NCBI RefSeq assembly: GCF_027706845.1
Contig: NZ_JAQGCZ010000001.1
Span: forward strand, 248,001 to 312,000
Source of the DNA: Mycolicibacterium sp. BiH015
GTDB taxonomy: Bacteria; Actinomycetota; Actinomycetes; Mycobacteriales; Mycobacteriaceae
DNA: 64,000 nt
Reading direction: 5' to 3'
Position 1 is the stretch's first letter, and every line of letters begins with the position of its first letter. The notes below the pieces were generated by a model, which ran no database searches, was not told the DNA's origin, and was given only the letters and a program-made list of their open reading frames with translations. Of this stretch, positions 55,250-64,000 are shown piece by piece. A program made the position numbers and the translations under genes.

Positions 55250-55939
55250 GTGGAACTGAACAACGAATTCCGGGTCGCGGTGCCCACCGCGAAAGTCTGG
55301 GAGGTCTTCACCGACGTCGAGCGGGTGGCACCCTGCCTGCCGGGCGCCACCCTGCTGTCTGTCGAGGGTGACACCTTCAACGGGGCGGTCAAGGTCAAGG
55401 TCGGTCCGATCACCGTCTCCTACCAGGGCGTTGCCACCTACAAGGAGAAAGACGCTGCGGGCCAACGGATCGTGCTGCGGGCCGAGGGCAAGGAGACCCG
55501 CGGCAACGGCACCGCGGCGGCGACCGTGACCGCACAGCTCACGGACGAGGGCGGCTCGACCCACGTCGACATCACGACCGACCTGGCGATCTCCGGCAAG
55601 GCGGCACAGTTCGGGCGCGGGGTGCTGGCCGACGTATCGGGCAACCTCATCGCGCAGTTCGCCCGGAGCCTGGAAGCCGAACTACTCGGCGGCGGGCAAC
55701 CGACCACCACCCAGGCGCCGACCACCGAAACAGCCACCGCCGCAGCACAACCGGCCGCGGACTCCGTCGACCTGGTGAAGGTCGTCGCCCTGCCGCTGGC
55801 CAAACGGTTCGCCCCGGCGATCGCCGCGGCGGCAGCGGCGGGCGTGATCGGTTTCCTGGCAGGCAGAAGGCGACGCAAAACGCCTGCGGCCGTGCTCGCC
55901 GACGACCTTCAGGCCGTCCTCGCCCGGCTGTTGTCATGA
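55250..55939 (+). CDS. CoxG-like SRPBCC protein with C-terminal membrane anchor
   Basis: A 229-aa CoxG family protein: GTG start, VELNNEFRVAVPTAKVWEVF, SRPBCC domain to about residue 145 (VAPCLPGATLLSVEGDTFNG is diagnostic), then a Thr/Ala-rich linker and a C-terminal hydrophobic segment (FAPAIAAAAAAGVIGFLAG) with a basic RRRRK stop-transfer. CoxG helps tether CODH-type enzymes to the membrane. 2 bases after the large subunit stop, 4-base overlap with the FAD subunit. Confidence 0.9.
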   Translation: MELNNEFRVAVPTAKVWEVFTDVERVAPCLPGATLLSVEGDTFNGAVKVKVGPITVSYQGVATYKEKDAAGQRIVLRAEGKETRGNGTAAATVTAQLTDEGGSTHVDITTDLAISGKAAQFGRGVLADVSGNLIAQFARSLEAELLGGGQPTTTQAPTTETATAAAQPAADSVDLVKVVALPLAKRFAPAIAAAAAAGVIGFLAGRRRRKTPAAVLADDLQAVLARLLS

Positions 55940-56829
55940 AGGCCGCACCGTTCGCCTACCACCGCCCCGAATCCGTCTCGGACGCGGTGGCACTGCTCGG
56001 CAAGTACGGAGACGAAGCGAAAATCCTTGCCGGCGGCCAGAGCCTGGTCCCGATGCTGGCGATGCGACTCACGCACTTCGAGAACCTCATCGACATCTCC
56101 CGAGTCGAGGAACTGCGCAACATCGAGCTCCGCGACGGTGGTGTGTGGATCGGTGCGGGCACACCTCACGCATTCGTCGGAATGGACGACGAAGTCGCCG
56201 AATCTGTTCCGCTGCTGACGCTGTCGACCCCGCACATCGGCCACTTCCAGATCCGCACCAGGGGCACGCTCGGCGGAGCCATCGCACATGCCGACCCGGC
56301 GGCCGAATACGCTGCTGTCGCAGTCGCTCTCGATGCCGAGATCGAGGCGACGTCCGCGCGCGGTACTCGCACGATCCCGGCGGCGGACTTCTTCACCGGG
56401 CTGTGGGAGACATCCCTGGCTGCCGACGAGATCCTCACGGCAGTCGCCTTTCCGGTGTGGTCGGGACGGTGCGGCTTCTCGGTGCAGGAGTTCGCGCGCC
56501 GACACGGTGATTTCGCGATCGCGGGTGCGACGCTGGCGGTGGAGCTCGACGACGACGACAAGGTGCTCCGCTGCGGGATCGGATTGCTCGGCATGGGGTC
56601 CACACCCGAGCGCGGCACTGCGGCAGAGTCCGTGATCGTGGGCAGGCCCGTCGGCGACATCTCGGCCGAGGAGGTCGGGAGACTGGCGATCTCGGAACTC
56701 GAGGCCGTTCCCGCCGACCTCCAGGGTTCGGCGGCCTACCGATCGAAGGTCTGCGCCACGATGGTCGCGCGGGCATGGACAGAGGCAACCACGGCGGCTG
56801 TCGAAACCAGGGAGGCAGTCCATGCATGA
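55936..56829 (+). CDS. Molybdenum hydroxylase FAD-binding subunit (CoxM-like)
   Basis: A 297-aa FAD subunit: MKAAPFAYHRPESVSDAVALL, ILAGGQSLVPMLAMRLTHFEN (FAD loop) and GTLGGAIAHADPAAEYAAV. It passes electrons from the FeS subunit. ATGA overlap with coxG and an 8-base overlap with the FeS subunit gene show tight coupling. Confidence 0.93.
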   Translation: MKAAPFAYHRPESVSDAVALLGKYGDEAKILAGGQSLVPMLAMRLTHFENLIDISRVEELRNIELRDGGVWIGAGTPHAFVGMDDEVAESVPLLTLSTPHIGHFQIRTRGTLGGAIAHADPAAEYAAVAVALDAEIEATSARGTRTIPAADFFTGLWETSLAADEILTAVAFPVWSGRCGFSVQEFARRHGDFAIAGATLAVELDDDDKVLRCGIGLLGMGSTPERGTAAESVIVGRPVGDISAEEVGRLAISELEAVPADLQGSAAYRSKVCATMVARAWTEATTAAVETREAVHA

Positions 56830-57295
56830 GATCCCCGTCGAGGTCTCGGTCAACGGCCGGCGCCACTCGGCGACCGTCGAACCGCGGCTGACGCTGGCCG
56901 ATTACCTGCGGGAGAAGTGCGGTCTCACAGGCACTCATCTGGGCTGCGAGCACGGCGCATGCGGCGCCTGCACCGTGTTGCTCGACGGTCAGGCGGTGCG
57001 CTCGTGTCTGGTGTTCGCTGTCCAGGTCGACGGCCAGGAGGTCACCACCGTCGAGGGGATCGCCGACGACAACGGTGAACTCTCCCCGGTACAGGCCGCT
57101 ATGCGCGAATGCCACGGCCTTCAATGCGGCTTCTGCACACCGGGATTCGTCACCAGCATCACCGCGCTCCTGCGGGAGAACCCCACACCGACCGACGAGG
57201 AGATCCGCGAAGGCCTGTCCGGCAACTTCTGCCGATGCACCGGCTACCAGGGCATCGTGAACGCGGTGAAGCGCGCCGCCGAAACGATGAGCTGA
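56822..57295 (+). CDS. Molybdenum hydroxylase 2Fe-2S subunit (CoxS-like)
   Basis: A 157-aa 2Fe-2S subunit with both clusters: plant-type CEHGACGACTVLLDG and C-terminal CGFCTPGFVTS with GNFCRCTGYQG. Electrons pass from Mo through these clusters to FAD. Its gene closes the operon; a degraded repeat follows. Confidence 0.95.
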   Translation: MHEIPVEVSVNGRRHSATVEPRLTLADYLREKCGLTGTHLGCEHGACGACTVLLDGQAVRSCLVFAVQVDGQEVTTVEGIADDNGELSPVQAAMRECHGLQCGFCTPGFVTSITALLRENPTPTDEEIREGLSGNFCRCTGYQGIVNAVKRAAETMS

Positions 57296-57306
57296 ATTCT
57301 CGCCAA

Positions 57307-57355
57307 AACTGCATTCCGGCGGGGATCTACTCGAACGTTCGCTGCGTAGATGCAG
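57307..57355. repeat. Degenerate copy of the GGAATTGCATTCC-type palindrome
   Basis: AACTGCATTCCGGCGGG (57307-57323) resembles the left arm of the copies at 12036 and 36033, but the right arm is reduced to GTAGATGCAG, pairing only with ATCTAC at 57325-57330 and the CTGCAT at 57309. It sits between the convergent CoxS-like and SDR stops, the same context as copy 1. Confidence 0.4.
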
Positions 57356-57367
57356 CCTCGTCGAGAA

Positions 57368-58210
57368 CTATGTCGCGACGACTCCGCGCAGTCCGTCCGC
57401 GCCGAACAGCGGCTCGAGCATCTGCGACAGGTCCGGCCCGCGCCGCAGGCCGTGCCCGCCGTCGACGTTGATGACCTGACCGGTGATGAAGCTTGCCGCA
57501 TCACTGAGGAGGAACACCGCAAGGTTGGCGACGTCTTCGACCTCGCCAACCCGCGGCAGCGGAGTACACGAGGCGTAATCCTCACTCAGCGCAGGGGTGT
57601 CGATGATCGGCGCCACCATGTCGGTCTTGGTCAGTCCCGGGCGGATGCCGTTGACCCGCACCGAGGACGGGCCCAGCTCGTCGGCGGCGACCATCATCAG
57701 GTGGTCCAGCGCCGCCTTGCTCGGCCCATACGCGCCGAACCAGCGGTGAGTGTTGCTCGACGCGATCGAGGAAATGCCGATGAACGATCCGCCGCCGCCG
57801 CGCACCATCTCGCGCGCGGAGTGCTTCAGCACGTACATGGTGCCGTTGATGTTGAGGTCGACCGTGTTGCGCCATGCTGCGGAGTCGATCTGGGTCAGCG
57901 GGCCGATGGTCTCCGAGCCCCCCGCGCTGTGCACGACACCGTCGAGCCTGCCGTGCCAAGCCGTCGCCGCCTCGACCAGCCGCGTCGCCTGCTCCTCGTC
58001 GGTCACGTCGGCGGGCTCGTAGATGACCTTGCCCGCACCGTCTCCAGCAGCGGACGTGATCTCGTCCGCGGCCGCGGCAAGCTTGTCGGCGTTGCGGCCC
58101 GCCAGCACCGCATTTCCCCCGGATGCGACGACGGCGGCGGCAACGCCTTTTCCGATCCCACTGCCACCGCCGGTGATCAGGTAGGTGCGATCTGCCAGCG
58201 ACAGCAGCAT
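57368..58210 (-). CDS. Short-chain dehydrogenase/reductase with KstR box
   Basis: A 280-aa SDR: LITGGGSGIGKGVAAAV (cofactor), VVHSAGG, ISSIASSNTHRWFG (Ser) and YGPSKAALDHL (Tyr-x3-Lys), GQVINVDGGHGLRRG at the end. It likely acts in steroid or acyl-CoA degradation: a KstR box lies 34 bases upstream, an enoyl-CoA hydratase gene precedes it, and mce4 is near. GGAGG lies 6 bases before the ATG at 58210. Confidence 0.9.
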   Translation of the reverse strand: MLLSLADRTYLITGGGSGIGKGVAAAVVASGGNAVLAGRNADKLAAAADEITSAAGDGAGKVIYEPADVTDEEQATRLVEAATAWHGRLDGVVHSAGGSETIGPLTQIDSAAWRNTVDLNINGTMYVLKHSAREMVRGGGGSFIGISSIASSNTHRWFGAYGPSKAALDHLMMVAADELGPSSVRVNGIRPGLTKTDMVAPIIDTPALSEDYASCTPLPRVGEVEDVANLAVFLLSDAASFITGQVINVDGGHGLRRGPDLSQMLEPLFGADGLRGVVAT

Positions 58211-58243
58211 GAGAATCCTCCGATAAAGAGAAGCCGAACTAAC

Positions 58244-58257
58244 TAGAACAGGTTCCA
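58244..58257. promoter_or_regulatory. KstR-type operator upstream of the SDR gene
   Basis: TAGAACAGGTTCCA fits the KstR core TnnAACnnGTTnnA at every fixed position. KstR is the TetR repressor of the mycobacterial cholesterol regulon. The box lies between the enoyl-CoA hydratase stop and the SDR start on the minus strand, so it points to separate control of the SDR. Confidence 0.75.
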
Positions 58258-58265
58258 GTTATACG

Positions 58266-59171
58266 TCACGGTTCGTCGCGGCGGGAGAGCTTTGGCGCCC
58301 CTAATGTGCGCCAGTCCGGCACATTCGGCGGCAGCCCGACCGGGTAGCGGTTCTCGTTGTACGCCGCCCAGTGGGCGTGCCCGAGCTCGTGGATGTGGAA
58401 CGCGTGCCGGAGCGCCTCGGTGAACCCCATCGCATCGCTGGCCGCGTTCACCGAGTCCTTCACCAGAAGCGCCGCCATCGTCGGGCGCTCGGCGATCCGG
58501 CGGGCGAACTCCAGCGTCTTGTCCTCCAGATCGGCGCGGGGAAACACCTTCGACACCATGCCGAGCCGATAGGCCTCGTCGGCGTCAAGTGCGTCGCCGG
58601 TCAGCAGCAGCTCCTTGGCCTTGCGGGCCCCGAACTCCCAGGGATGTGCGTAGTACTCGACACCGGGCATCCCCATCCGCACCGCGACGACATCGCTGAA
58701 CCTGGCATCGTCGGCGGCGACGATCAGATCGCACGCCCAGATCAGCATCAATGCCGCGGAAATGGCGTTGCCTTGCACCTGGGCAATGGTGATCTTGCGC
58801 AAGTCGCGCCACCGGCTGGTGTTGTTGAAGAAGTAGTGCCATTCCTGCAGGTACGTCCGCTCGGCGACGGCGTCCCTCGTCGCCCCGTTGAACGTGAAGG
58901 TCGGATGCTGGTCCGGTCCCGGCGCCCGTTCGGCGAGCGCCTGCTCGGACCCGAGGTCGTGGCCCGCCGAGAAGTTCTTGCCCCGCGCGGCCAAGATGAC
59001 CACCCGCACCTCGTCGTCAGCCTCTGCGCGTCCGAACGCCTCGTCGAGCTGGACCAGCAGCGTTCGCGATTGCGCGTTCTGCGCGTCCGGCCGATTCAGC
59101 CAGATCCGCGCGATGCGGCCTTCGTCGAGCGTCTCGTACGTCACCTGATCCTGGTCAGCCACACGTTGCAC
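58266..59171 (-). CDS. Enoyl-CoA hydratase/isomerase family protein
   Basis: A 301-aa crotonase-fold enzyme: IARIWLNRPDAQNAQ, the oxyanion-hole pair KNFSAGHDLGSE and QVQGNAISAALML, and an extended C-terminus ending in LPPNVPDWRTLGAPKLSRRDE. It hydrates or isomerises an enoyl-CoA in beta-oxidation. Starts at GTG 59171 (or GTG 59162). Which EchA it is cannot be told. It is divergent from the 55-aa gene and otsA. Confidence 0.88.
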   Translation of the reverse strand: MQRVADQDQVTYETLDEGRIARIWLNRPDAQNAQSRTLLVQLDEAFGRAEADDEVRVVILAARGKNFSAGHDLGSEQALAERAPGPDQHPTFTFNGATRDAVAERTYLQEWHYFFNNTSRWRDLRKITIAQVQGNAISAALMLIWACDLIVAADDARFSDVVAVRMGMPGVEYYAHPWEFGARKAKELLLTGDALDADEAYRLGMVSKVFPRADLEDKTLEFARRIAERPTMAALLVKDSVNAASDAMGFTEALRHAFHIHELGHAHWAAYNENRYPVGLPPNVPDWRTLGAPKLSRRDEP

Positions 59172-59254
59172 ACTACGGCGAAAGTGTCACGCTGCCCGCA
59201 CAGGGGCCCTCCACCCACCTGGGAGTTGGCCACAGAGTTGGCTAAGGTTGCTCT

Positions 59255-59421
59255 ATGCCCGCGAAACCTGACCCAGCTGAGATCGGTGACGTCGAACCGA
59301 TCGCCGACGTCACCGAGCGACAGGCCCGCCGCGTCGTCGCCGCCTACGCCAACGACGCCGACGAGTGCCGCGTGTTCCTGTCGATGCTCGGCATCGGACC
59401 TGCGAAGCTCGCCGACGCGTA

Positions 59422-59422
<1 letters not shown>
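59255..59422 (+). CDS. Small 55-aa protein upstream of otsA
   Basis: A 55-residue gene: [20 protein letters not shown] then [19 protein letters not shown] and [15 protein letters not shown]. The TAA overlaps the otsA ATG by one base (TAATG), so translation is coupled. A protein of the same size precedes otsA in M. tuberculosis (Rv3489). Function unknown. Confidence 0.82.
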
Positions 59423-60916
<1,494 letters not shown>

Positions 60917-60930
<14 letters not shown>

Positions 60931-61411
60931 TGTAGCTGATCAGCCACTTGCCGTCGACCTTCTCGTAGTCGACGCGCAGGCGGCTGCCGTCATAGACGGG
61001 CTGGCCGTCCTTCTCCGTCACCGTCCGGTTCATGTACACCATCACCGAAGCCTTGGTGCGGTGTGCGTCCATCACTCCGGCACCCACCACGTTGGCCTGG
61101 CTGATCAGCTGGCGCTGTCGGGCCTGCGGGATGATGTCCTTGGTCGCGCGCTCTCGGAACTCCTGGCGGTAAGCCGGCGTGAGCAGCGGATAGACGTCGG
61201 TGAGGCTGCCCTCGACGGTCTGATAGTCGTACCCGAAGACCCGGGGGATCTGCTCGACGGCCAACGGGGGAAGCTCCGCGCGGGCCGACTGCTCGCCGCG
61301 CAGCTGCACCCCATCCCAGTACAGCCAGCCGCCGAGCGCGCCACCGCCGACGAACGCCACCGACAGCAGCACAATCACCGCACCCACGAGCCGGGCGGCA
61401 CGCTTGCTCAT
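60917..61411 (-). CDS. Mce4-associated membrane protein (Rv3492c type)
   Basis: A 164-aa protein with one N-terminal membrane helix ([23 protein letters not shown]) and an extracytoplasmic alpha/beta domain ([28 protein letters not shown]), the Mam fold. It assists the Mce4 sterol importer. Its ATG overlaps the next upstream gene's stop by one base (TGATG). Last gene of the mce4 operon. Confidence 0.9.
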
Positions 61412-62106
61412 CAGTTGCCCCCGTCGGGGTACTTGAGGTCGTACCCGGTCATGTGACCGTTGTCGTCCTCATGCACGATGACCCGCAGCCGGTAGGGCTG
61501 CGACGGCTTGTTCGTGCCGTCCATGTCGGTGACCGTCACCCGCACCGACACCAGCACCGCGGCGTTGTTGGTGACGTCGTCGATCGACTCCAGCGCGGCG
61601 CCGTTGATGACGGCTTCGGAGCTCGCGTTGGTATCGCGGAAGATCGCCTTCAGGTTGTCGACGTTGTTGTCCTGGCTCAGCATGTCGCGCAACGGGCCGC
61701 TGGTGCTGTCGACGAATCGGTCCACACTCTGGTCGATGTCGTTCTGGGTGTACGAGAACATGTTCACGACCAGCTGTGAGGCGGTGTCGACGAACTGCTG
61801 GTCGCGCGCGAGCTGCGCTCGCGCGTCGGACTGGCTGGACAGCATCCAGAGGATCCCGCCCGTCAGCAGCCCGCCGAGCAGCACCAGGATCAGCCCAGCA
61901 GCCAGCGCCACCGGCCCCCGGTTGGCGGCCCTGCGCGGAGGCGGGCCCACCGGGGTCACCGAGATCGGCTTGACCGGTCGCGGAACCGCGACCGTCACCT
62001 CGACTGCGGGTACCGGGGCCGCCTCGGGTGCGCCCGCCGGTCCCGCTGCCCGCGACGCCCGCCGCCGCACAGGGCGGCCTGCATCGCGGGGTGCCTCGTC
62101 TGTCAC
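61411..62106 (-). CDS. Mce4-associated membrane protein (Rv3493c type)
   Basis: A 231-aa Mam protein: a long Pro/Ala/Arg-rich cytoplasmic N-terminus, one transmembrane helix (ALAAGLILVLLGGLLTGGIL, about 67-92), then an SnoaL-like extracytoplasmic domain. GTG start. It lies 17 bases after mce4F and is coupled to the following gene. Confidence 0.9.
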   Translation of the reverse strand: MTDEAPRDAGRPVRRRASRAAGPAGAPEAAPVPAVEVTVAVPRPVKPISVTPVGPPPRRAANRGPVALAAGLILVLLGGLLTGGILWMLSSQSDARAQLARDQQFVDTASQLVVNMFSYTQNDIDQSVDRFVDSTSGPLRDMLSQDNNVDNLKAIFRDTNASSEAVINGAALESIDDVTNNAAVLVSVRVTVTDMDGTNKPSQPYRLRVIVHEDDNGHMTGYDLKYPDGGN

Positions 62107-62123
62107 TGCTGTCCTACGCCTGC

Positions 62124-63836
62124 CTATGCCTGCTTGGGCGACAACATCAGGTCGACCCAGTTTTCTGCGGGCGCCAGTTTGTCAGTTCCCGGGGCGTACA
62201 CGCCAGTTCCGCCCGCCGGGTCGACGAAGACGCCGTTCTGGTCGTAGCTTGCGCTGGCCTGCGGCACCGCTTCTGCCGGCAGCAACGGGCCCCCTGGCGC
62301 CGGCGGTGCGGCGGGTGGGGCGGCCGGCGGTGCGGCAGGGGGCGCGCCAGGAGCCGGCGGAGGCGCCAGCGGCGGCCGACCGTACGGAGGCACCACCTGG
62401 TCCGGCGGCGAGAAGTACGGCCACGGGGCAGGCATCGGACCGACCTCGTTGGGCGGGTACGGCAGCGGGAACGGCGCGTGGGGCGCTGGACCCGGTCCCG
62501 GCGCCACCCCTGGCGGCAGCTGCACCGACGGCGGGCCCGGGTCGGGGTCCACCTGCGGCGGGATGTTCGGGAACTTGTTGGGCGGCAGGATGTTTCGGCC
62601 GTCGGTGATCGGCGTGCCGTACGGGACGGGCGGACCGCGCCACGGATTGCTGCCGATGGGGACGTAGCCCTTCGGATCACGACACAGCTGCACCGTCGGC
62701 GCACGCTTGCCGGGGAACTCCTGGCACGGATAGTTGCGCGCACCGCGCACCACACTCGGATCGTTCTGCGCCACCTTGCAATACATGTCGGTGGGCAGCT
62801 CACGCAGGGTGGTGTCCGCGGGCGAGCGGATCTGGCTGGGCGGGATGAAGCCGACCGAGCACGGCGGCGGATCGCCGAGGTCGACCTTGAAGTCCAGCTT
62901 TCCGCCCTCGTCGGTGGGCAGCCCGCCGCCGACGGTGTTCAGCGCGGCGAGCAGGGCCGGGAACACCACGAGCGCGTGCTCGAGGGATTTGTTGTAGATG
63001 ACGCCGATGCGCCCGAAGTTCGCGAGATTGGCGGCCAGCATCGGGAACGTCGGCCGGATGCCTTCGAAGGTGGTGTTGGCGGCTTCGGTCGCCCCCGGCA
63101 CCGTCTGCAGGGTGTCCCGTAGCTGCGGATCGGCGTTGGCGACCTCACCGGTCAACCGCGCCAGTCCGTCAGCCAGCGACCGGATGTCGTCCCCGCTGCG
63201 AATCTGGGCCTCCAGGAACGGGCCGGCCTGGTCGATCAGCTGTGAGGTCTGCCCGTAACTCGAGTTCGCCTCGTCGATCAACAGCCGTGACGACTGGATC
63301 AGCCGTGCGAGCTCGGGGCCGGATCCGTTGAATGCCTTGAACGTTTCTCTGAGCAGATCCTGCAACCGGCTGTCACCGACGCTGCTGATCAGAGCGTCGG
63401 CCTGCTGGAGCAGGCCGTAGATGTCCTGCCCGATGGCGGTGCGATCCAGACCGATGTTGGAGCCGTCGCTCAGGGTCGCCTGGGCGGGGTTTTCCGGCGG
63501 CACGAGGTCCACGTACTGCTCACCGACCGCCGAGACACTCTTGACGGTGGCGGTCACATTCTCCGGGACCGGTGTCCCGCTCTGGAGCCGCATGTGCGCG
63601 ACAACTCCGTTGTCGCTCAGGCCCACGGACTCGACCCGACCGACGGTGACCCCGCGGTAGGTGACGTTCGCGTTCTCGTACAGGCCGCCGCCGGCCGAGA
63701 AGTCGGCGGTGATGTTGTACGAGCCGATCCCCACGGCCTCGGGCAGACGCAGATAGAAGATCGAGATGCTGCCGACCGTCAGCACGGTGACGACGGCGAA
63801 GATCATCAGCTGGATCCTGGAGAGGCGATCGATCAT
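62124..63836 (-). CDS. mce4F: Mce-family protein Mce4F
   Basis: A 570-aa Mce substrate-binding protein. N-terminal signal anchor MIDRLSRIQLMIFAVVTVLT; MlaD/Mce domain (ITADFSAGGGLYENANVTYRGVTVGRVESVGLS in parts, about 43-115); a helical Mce C-domain; a long Pro-rich tail (APGAPPAAPPAAPPAAPPAP). It forms part of the periplasmic conduit for cholesterol. Its start overlaps the mce4E stop by one base. Confidence 0.92.
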   Translation of the reverse strand: MIDRLSRIQLMIFAVVTVLTVGSISIFYLRLPEAVGIGSYNITADFSAGGGLYENANVTYRGVTVGRVESVGLSDNGVVAHMRLQSGTPVPENVTATVKSVSAVGEQYVDLVPPENPAQATLSDGSNIGLDRTAIGQDIYGLLQQADALISSVGDSRLQDLLRETFKAFNGSGPELARLIQSSRLLIDEANSSYGQTSQLIDQAGPFLEAQIRSGDDIRSLADGLARLTGEVANADPQLRDTLQTVPGATEAANTTFEGIRPTFPMLAANLANFGRIGVIYNKSLEHALVVFPALLAALNTVGGGLPTDEGGKLDFKVDLGDPPPCSVGFIPPSQIRSPADTTLRELPTDMYCKVAQNDPSVVRGARNYPCQEFPGKRAPTVQLCRDPKGYVPIGSNPWRGPPVPYGTPITDGRNILPPNKFPNIPPQVDPDPGPPSVQLPPGVAPGPGPAPHAPFPLPYPPNEVGPMPAPWPYFSPPDQVVPPYGRPPLAPPPAPGAPPAAPPAAPPAAPPAPGGPLLPAEAVPQASASYDQNGVFVDPAGGTGVYAPGTDKLAPAENWVDLMLSPKQA

Positions 63837-64000
63837 CAGGGCGCCCCCTCATGCTGCGTGGCGGTACCCGGCGGGATCTTGAACGGATCGGCCGCCTGAC
63901 CGGACAGGTTCGACGTGGCGCCGACCAAGAAGTCAGGTGTGTTGATGATCTCGTTCATCCGCTTCATGTTCGGGTCGAATCCGAGCGACGTGGTGAGCAC
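63836..64000 (-). CDS. mce4E: Mce4E lipoprotein, C-terminal end (cut by window edge)
   Basis: 54 codons to the stop remain: VLTTSLGFDPNMKRMNEIIN then TPDFLVGATSNLSGQAADPF and KIPPGTATQHEGAP. The frame runs cleanly to the right edge. The place directly before mce4F identifies it as the C-terminus of Mce4E/LprN. Confidence 0.85.
   Translation of the reverse strand: MLTTSLGFDPNMKRMNEIINTPDFLVGATSNLSGQAADPFKIPPGTATQHEGAP

Overview
The window is a high-GC actinobacterial chromosome segment from a mycobacterium, most likely a Mycolicibacterium-type (environmental) species. The evidence is gene content that is distinctively mycobacterial: the DyP/encapsulin (Cfp29) pair, an EspA/EspE-type ESX substrate, CDGP and DUF4185 proteins, phoPR, CYP51 with its ferredoxin, and the 3' half of an mce4 operon. 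Family and ortholog statements (Rv numbers) are from knowledge of M. tuberculosis, not from a search.

Layout. 1-43 kb follows the M. tuberculosis block Rv0800 to Rv0756c in reverse orientation. It opens with pepC (partial), dyp-encapsulin, purQ-purS, a secreted protein, an MBL hydrolase, an FAD dehydrogenase, gpx, ptrB, purC, purB, the relZ-type alarmone synthetase fused to a DUF429 nuclease domain, a permease, SDR and TetR genes and purD. An accessory stretch at 21.4-25 kb holds a CYP125-like P450 with a TetR gene and an ESX effector followed by a small lipoprotein. From 25 to 37.4 kb there are two divergent operons. The left one is aldA-SDR-HIBADH-CMD-unknown. The right one is tetR-cyp123-SDR-cyp51-ferredoxin-SnoaL-adhB-KSI-like-SDR. 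They share a control region with two TGGACA-N2-TGTCCA boxes and look like one oxidative pathway for a lipophilic, sterol- or terpenoid-like substrate. FadD, CDGP, HIT, phoR, phoP and a decapeptide-repeat protein follow.

42.9-59.2 kb is not syntenic with M. tuberculosis. It carries a tRNA-Thr(UGU) flanked by two paralogous HNH proteins on opposite strands, a lactate dehydrogenase-type flavoenzyme, a GH13 enzyme, and an envelope cluster (a DUF4185 protein that is a candidate endo-D-arabinanase, a DKNYY lipoprotein and a VanX-like dipeptidase). A molybdenum hydroxylase operon (xdhC, large subunit, coxG, FAD subunit, FeS subunit) has a non-standard active-site loop. An SDR gene preceded by a good KstR box and an enoyl-CoA hydratase follow. 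From 59.2 kb the map rejoins a different M. tuberculosis block (Rv3489-otsA, then Rv3492c, Rv3493c, mce4F, mce4E), the sterol importer operon reading in from the right edge.

Several gene ends carry long perfect inverted repeats, some from one family (core GGAATTGCATTCC). Coding density is very high; the only gene-free stretch above 300 bases is 47621-48054. No IS element, prophage or CRISPR array was seen.
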